DNA from: Isochrysis galbana
Lineage: Eukaryota; Haptophyta; Isochrysidales; Isochrysidaceae
Assembly (NCBI GenBank): GCA_018136815.1
Contig: CM030934.1
Location: 1,458,979 to 1,522,978 of the forward strand
Direction: 5' to 3'
DNA: 64,000 nt
This document shows positions 60,257 to 64,000 of the stretch, in pieces. The position numbers were made by a program, and so were the translations under genes. The notes beneath the pieces are model-generated. The model saw only the letters and a list, made by a program, of their open reading frames with translations, was not told where the DNA came from and made no database searches. Each line of letters starts with the position of its first letter. Within the stretch, counting starts at the first letter, position 1.

Positions 60257-62371
60257 ATGGCGCCTGCCGCCTCCCACTCTGGGCACGGCGCCACTGGCGT
60301 GGCGGGCGGGATGCGCCGCCGGCCGATTGATGTCAACAAGAAGTTGCCTCTGATGCGCTCGCGCGAGGAGCTATCGCTGGACGAGGAGACTACGGTGCAA
60401 AACGAGCAGGTCAGCCCCCCGCGCCAGCTCCCGCCGCAGACCTCATTCCAGAGATCTGTCTGGCTGTGCGCAGGCCTCAGAGTCGCTCTGGAAGTTTGCA
60501 GACTTCGAAGACGCTCCACGCAACCGCTCCGTGCTATATAGCTCAAACACGGAGCGGCTCACGCGCTATTTCTCATCTCTACCATTGTGTCTCAGCTAAG
60601 ATCTCGTCGACTCACTTGTGATTGCCGTCTATGTCTACAGGAAGAGGACACCATCAATACCACTGAATTGCAGACTAAGTTAAAAGATATCCCTGTACCT
60701 GTCTCGTTGCCGCAAGAGCGCACCAGCCGAGATGTCAAGTTTGTGCAAGGAGCGGAGTACTTGAAGGCGCCGCCGCCACCGTCTGTGAATGATGACTATG
60801 TGTTATGGGACATTGACGCAGCCGGCTACGCCTTCTATAAAGCATTGCTTGACGGGAGTGCTGGGTACACAGGTCCTCCTGTAGAAGAGGAACTATTCGA
60901 ACGGATCATCGACAAGTTTGAGCGGGCTGTCCGTGCTGACACGCTGCCCCCATTGCCTTCCCTTGAGACATCATTGGGATCGATCGTACCCGATCCGTCG
61001 ATCATTGCTATCTCGTACAAGTGGTGGGTGGGGCGGCGGAAACAGTTGGCCATGCCTCTAGTTCGCATGCTGCGTCCGCCGCCGGACCCAGAAGATCCGG
61101 ATGTCGTCACTGTCGCATTCCGACCGCGCGTACAGGAAGGTGCACGAAGAATGCGCAGCAACAATAAGAAGACGTTTACTCTGATGTCACAGCTGCACGA
61201 CGAGTTCAAGCGGCTGGCCACTTTGCTGGAGCTTATTGTGCGGCGGGAAAAGCTGAAATTGGAGTTCCATCGCGCGTCAGGCGACTACACGGAAGTTGCC
61301 CACCGCACCCTTGTCCATCGCTTGGGGCGACATCGTATCGAATCGCGTGCGGCGTGCAGGGAAGAGGTCGAGGAGGCCCCACCGGCGCCGCAGCAGAAAC
61401 CTCCACATGTGCCTGCCAAGCAACCGCTGCAAGCCCATCGTAGCAATGCGTCGTCACAGCGACCACGCGAACGCGACCACAAGAAACGGCCTCAGGCCGT
61501 TGCACGCAAGGAGCAGGTTCAGATCCGGGTAGCGGGGCGCGTCGAGGATGTGCGCAACGATGAGCCCGATTCCGAAGAGGAGGCGTACACTCAACTTCTC
61601 TTCAATGTGGACACAAACGAGCGTGCAGAGCTCGAAAAGCAATTGGTGTGGCGAAAGCGCGATCCCCCTGCACCAACTGCCGTTCCGGGAGCGGCCCAGG
61701 CGAAGGCAGAGGCGCCAGCGGCATCGGCGGCTCCAGCAGCTATGGCAACCCCAGAAGCAGTTGCTATTTCGACAGCGGCTGCGAGTGCAGCCTCTGCAAG
61801 CGTGGAGAACAGCTGTGCTGGCAACTCAGTGGTGGCACTCACTGAGGTTGATGCTGGCCCTCCGCAAGCTGCGCTTGGCCAAGAGTCCCAGGCTTTCATC
61901 GGCGGCCGTGGTGGCAGGGGGCGTCTTCGTGGCTATGTCCGAGTTGGCAGGGGTGGGCGTATCATTTTCGACCGCGATGGCGGAAGCTATCGCCAATACC
62001 GGCAATCATGCTGGACGCCGGTGCTAGCTGATCCCCAACGAGCAGCAAACAGGTCCGAGCAATTGCTTCGCCACATTTTGAGTACGGGTAGGACGTGCTC
62101 CCCTTCAGCCCTTGAGAGACACCTGGATCCGGACGAGGCTTGGAGACAGAACCGGCCGTTAAAAATCAAGCAGGGCCCGCTTCTGTTTGACTTCAAGTGG
62201 CTACCAAGGCCACAGTTTGTGCCTTCGCAACAACCCAAATTCGAGCAAAACAATGGCATCAGGGCTGCCGCGCCAGCGACTTCGAAGCTTGTCAATGGCG
62301 ACAGTACTAATGGTCCTACGAGGACGTTTGAGAATGCAGGCGGTGCTTCCAAGAGGCAAAAAGTATCGTGA
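60257..62371 (+). CDS. EPL1: Enhancer of polycomb-like protein (EPL1, NuA4/TIP60 complex subunit)
   Basis: Scaffold subunit of the NuA4-type histone acetyltransferase. Exon 1 60257-60409 has the EPcA start RRRPIDVNKKLPLMRSREEL. Exon 60641-62371 continues with LKDIPVPVSLPQ, the DYVLWDIDAAGYAFYKAL (Y/D-L-D) block, FERIIDKFERAV, the YKWWVGRRKQL helix, VAFRPRV and FKRLATLLELIVRREKLKLEF, all EPL1 landmarks. The two-exon joint (intron 60410-60640, phase 0) is in frame; total 627 residues. A possible in-frame cassette exon (60474-60530, SESLWKFADFEDAPRNRS) lies within the intron. After ~300 the protein becomes Ala/Pro-rich, with an RGG-like GGRGGRGRLRGY motif at ~440. ATG at 60257 chosen because the conserved block starts shortly after it. 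Confidence 0.85.
60410..60640 (+). other. EPL1 gene intron (possibly containing a cassette exon)
   Basis: 231 bp, GTCAGC donor and GTCTACAG acceptor, phase 0. Confidence 0.7.
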
Positions 62372-63049
62372 TGACGGCATTCGCTTCATTCTAATACGGC
62401 CAACTCTTCTCTCGACGTCGAAATCTCATCGGAAGGCCCCTCGAAGGCTGTTGCATCGCCTCGTCATTGTGGGCAGTTGCAGCGCGGCTTCGTCTATCAT
62501 GTGATTACAGATATTGTCCACATGCTAGTGTCTTGGTTGCCGGTGAGGAAACGGCGTGGGCATTCTATCTCATTCTTTGTTCTCGTGCTGGCTGGACCAT
62601 TGCTCGAGTTCTTTCACCATTCACTCTGACCTCGCTCCGCTCTCTTTACCCTTCTTTGGCCATAGTGCACTGCTCTACTCCCCTTCTTTCGTTTCATTCT
62701 GTTGCCAACCTATGACAATAATGAAATCTCTGAATGTTACTCCCACTACGCCTAGTACTAGCAACGACAAACCGCGGCGCATTTGCACTTGCGCCCGTAC
62801 ATCTTCTGGCGCGCAATTGCCGGAATTCGGCGCGCTACATTGACGCTCTACAAACGTGCCCCTCCACCCCCCAAACCTCCCCCTCGCACGACCCCAAGCT
62901 CCCATTATACTCCCCAAGAGGCCACTTGAGAGTCCCATTGCTGCGCGCGGCGTAAACTTTGAAAAGTCATTATTTTCTTCTATCAACTTCCTTTTGCGCC
63001 CCACACTAGGCATTCAACGACTCAACGACCAACCAACAAGACCCAAAAC
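62372..63049. other. Intergenic region after EPL1
   Basis: A minus-strand frame at 62675-63013 (MPSVGRKRKLIEENNDFSKF) is plausible in its first ~25 residues, but its remainder has no family resemblance. Nothing else recognised. Confidence 0.4.
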
Positions 63050-63175
63050 AAAAAACCCAAATCTCAACTAGATCAAGCGCTACGAGACGCAATCGACAGT
63101 AGAGTCAAAAATATACTCGGCTACGACGCAAATAGGCACAAAGTCGTAATCAAGACGCAAGGCTACGCTCCTTCT
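63050..63175 (+). pseudogene. Probable retrotransposon coding fragment
   Basis: Frame reads QALRDAIDSRVKNILGYDAN and RHKVVIKTQGYAPSS with codon use like the LINE ORFs. Family membership is inferred from style and the setting only. Confidence 0.35.
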
Positions 63176-63179
63176 TCAG

Positions 63180-63997
63180 GAATGTAGAGTATATCGCGGA
63201 GAAGAGTTGCTCGCGCATCAATGTTGACAACAAGGACTCCCTGAAGACATTTACGCGATGCCTGTGAACGATATGAGGTGGTGTCTTGCCATAGGAACTG
63301 CTTGCTATTTTCACAGTCCAATTAGCCAAACTCGGTAGGCCTTGCCGGGACTCTGTAACGATGCGATGTCGACGCGATTGCACTGATATCGGCATGGCGT
63401 GGGAACAAGCCATTCACAGTCAACTCAAATGTTGACAACAAGGATTCCTGATGACATCGACGCGATGTCCATGAACGATATGAGGTGGCGTCTTGCCATA
63501 GCAACTGCTTGCCATTCTCGTAGACCGTCGCAGATGAGCTGAGCTCGATAGGGCATGTCGGCCCCTGTATGTGGTGCGACGTCGACGCGGGAGATTTCAA
63601 ATCGGCATGGCGTATCAACGGAGCCATCACGCAAAATGAATCGAAACCTCGAGCCGATCAGAGCCCTCGTCATCTTGGCAGAGATACAGAGGAACAACGC
63701 AGCAAGCAAGGCTCCCGTCATCCAGTACAGATCTGAGCCTCGATTTATTGACATGCACGATACTATCGCTTCCCGCACAGCAAAAGTGAGGTGATCGCGT
63801 GTGGGGATGGAAGTCCAGAGTGCTTGTGCGTCCAGAAGTTTCTTGCCTGGGGACATTGATTCGTCGTGCATTCGTGGCATAACACCAGTGGTCGTACTCC
63901 AGGCGTTTCCTGGCTCACCTTGCATTGCTGGTAACTCAATTTGCATCTGAGGAAACAGCGACTCTCGCTGCACAATCGCGAACCGGAGCGATCGCAT
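63180..63997 (-). CDS. Unrecognised minus-strand ORF with one membrane helix and a partly duplicated 3' part (partial)
   Basis: 190 codons from 63997 to 63425, possibly continuing upstream beyond the window. One likely membrane segment (LYWMTGALLAALFLCISAKM, near residue 92-111). The stretch encoding CRFEISRVDVAPHTG to the stop (about 63605-63425) is repeated, diverged, at about 63395-63205, where it is out of frame. No known domain. Start is uncertain because the window ends three bases upstream. Confidence 0.35.
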
Positions 63998-64000
63998 GAT

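Overview
The window is nuclear DNA from a GC-rich, gene-dense but repeat-laden unicellular eukaryote, most likely an alga or related protist. Evidence: six GT-AG introns of about 109-292 bp that restore reading frames inside conserved genes, eukaryote-only families (kinesin-14, RRN3, enhancer of polycomb, NEMP, SLC44, SLC38, Mpv17), non-LTR, Ty3/gypsy and hAT transposons, long polypurine/polypyrimidine tracts, and one 100-N assembly gap. I cannot name the lineage from sequence alone.

Host genes in order: a left-truncated minus-strand temptin-domain/cytochrome b561 protein (1-599); tRNA pseudouridine synthase TruA/PUS type (2606-3954, 1 intron); a cytochrome P450 with a frame break (10191-12132); a two-RRM nucleolin-like protein (minus, 12946-14121); a kinesin-14 (23399-26651, 1 intron); an acidic repeat protein (minus, 27911-28762); a NEMP/TMEM194 nuclear-envelope protein (minus, 31578-33451, 2 introns); an unrecognised ORF (34879-35745); Pol I factor RRN3/TIF-IA (37984-39878, 1 intron); an SLC38-type amino-acid transporter (minus, 42053-44155); a choline-transporter-like SLC44 protein (46246-48564); an Mpv17/PMP22 protein (53458-54075); a TsaE-TsaD fusion for tRNA t6A synthesis (56452-58593); and an EPL1 subunit of NuA4-type acetyltransferase (60257-62371, 1 intron or more).

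The rest is largely mobile DNA. A 7.3-kb Ty3/gypsy element with a C-terminal chromodomain (15441-22756, minus) is bounded by TG...CA and a 5-bp TCAGG target duplication; its long terminal repeat contains the gag start codon, and its gag has been deleted. A non-LTR family supplies many pieces: its copies begin with a 5'-terminal stem-loop just before ATGGAGCGC, end in a short T run, and mostly survive as internally deleted derivatives. Three derivatives have exact 15-17 bp target duplications, and two of these are nested in the antisense 3' coding region of older family members. Two non-autonomous hAT elements carry exact 8-bp duplications, and there is a decayed IS5-like transposase, a 176-bp palindromic TIR element, a 316-bp foldback repeat and a ~174-bp satellite next to the assembly gap.

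Host genes do not form a pathway; they are independent housekeeping genes separated by nested transposons. The points most deserving follow-up are the TsaE-TsaD fusion, the covarying 5' stem-loop of the non-LTR family and its chimeric copies, and the temptin-b561 fusion.
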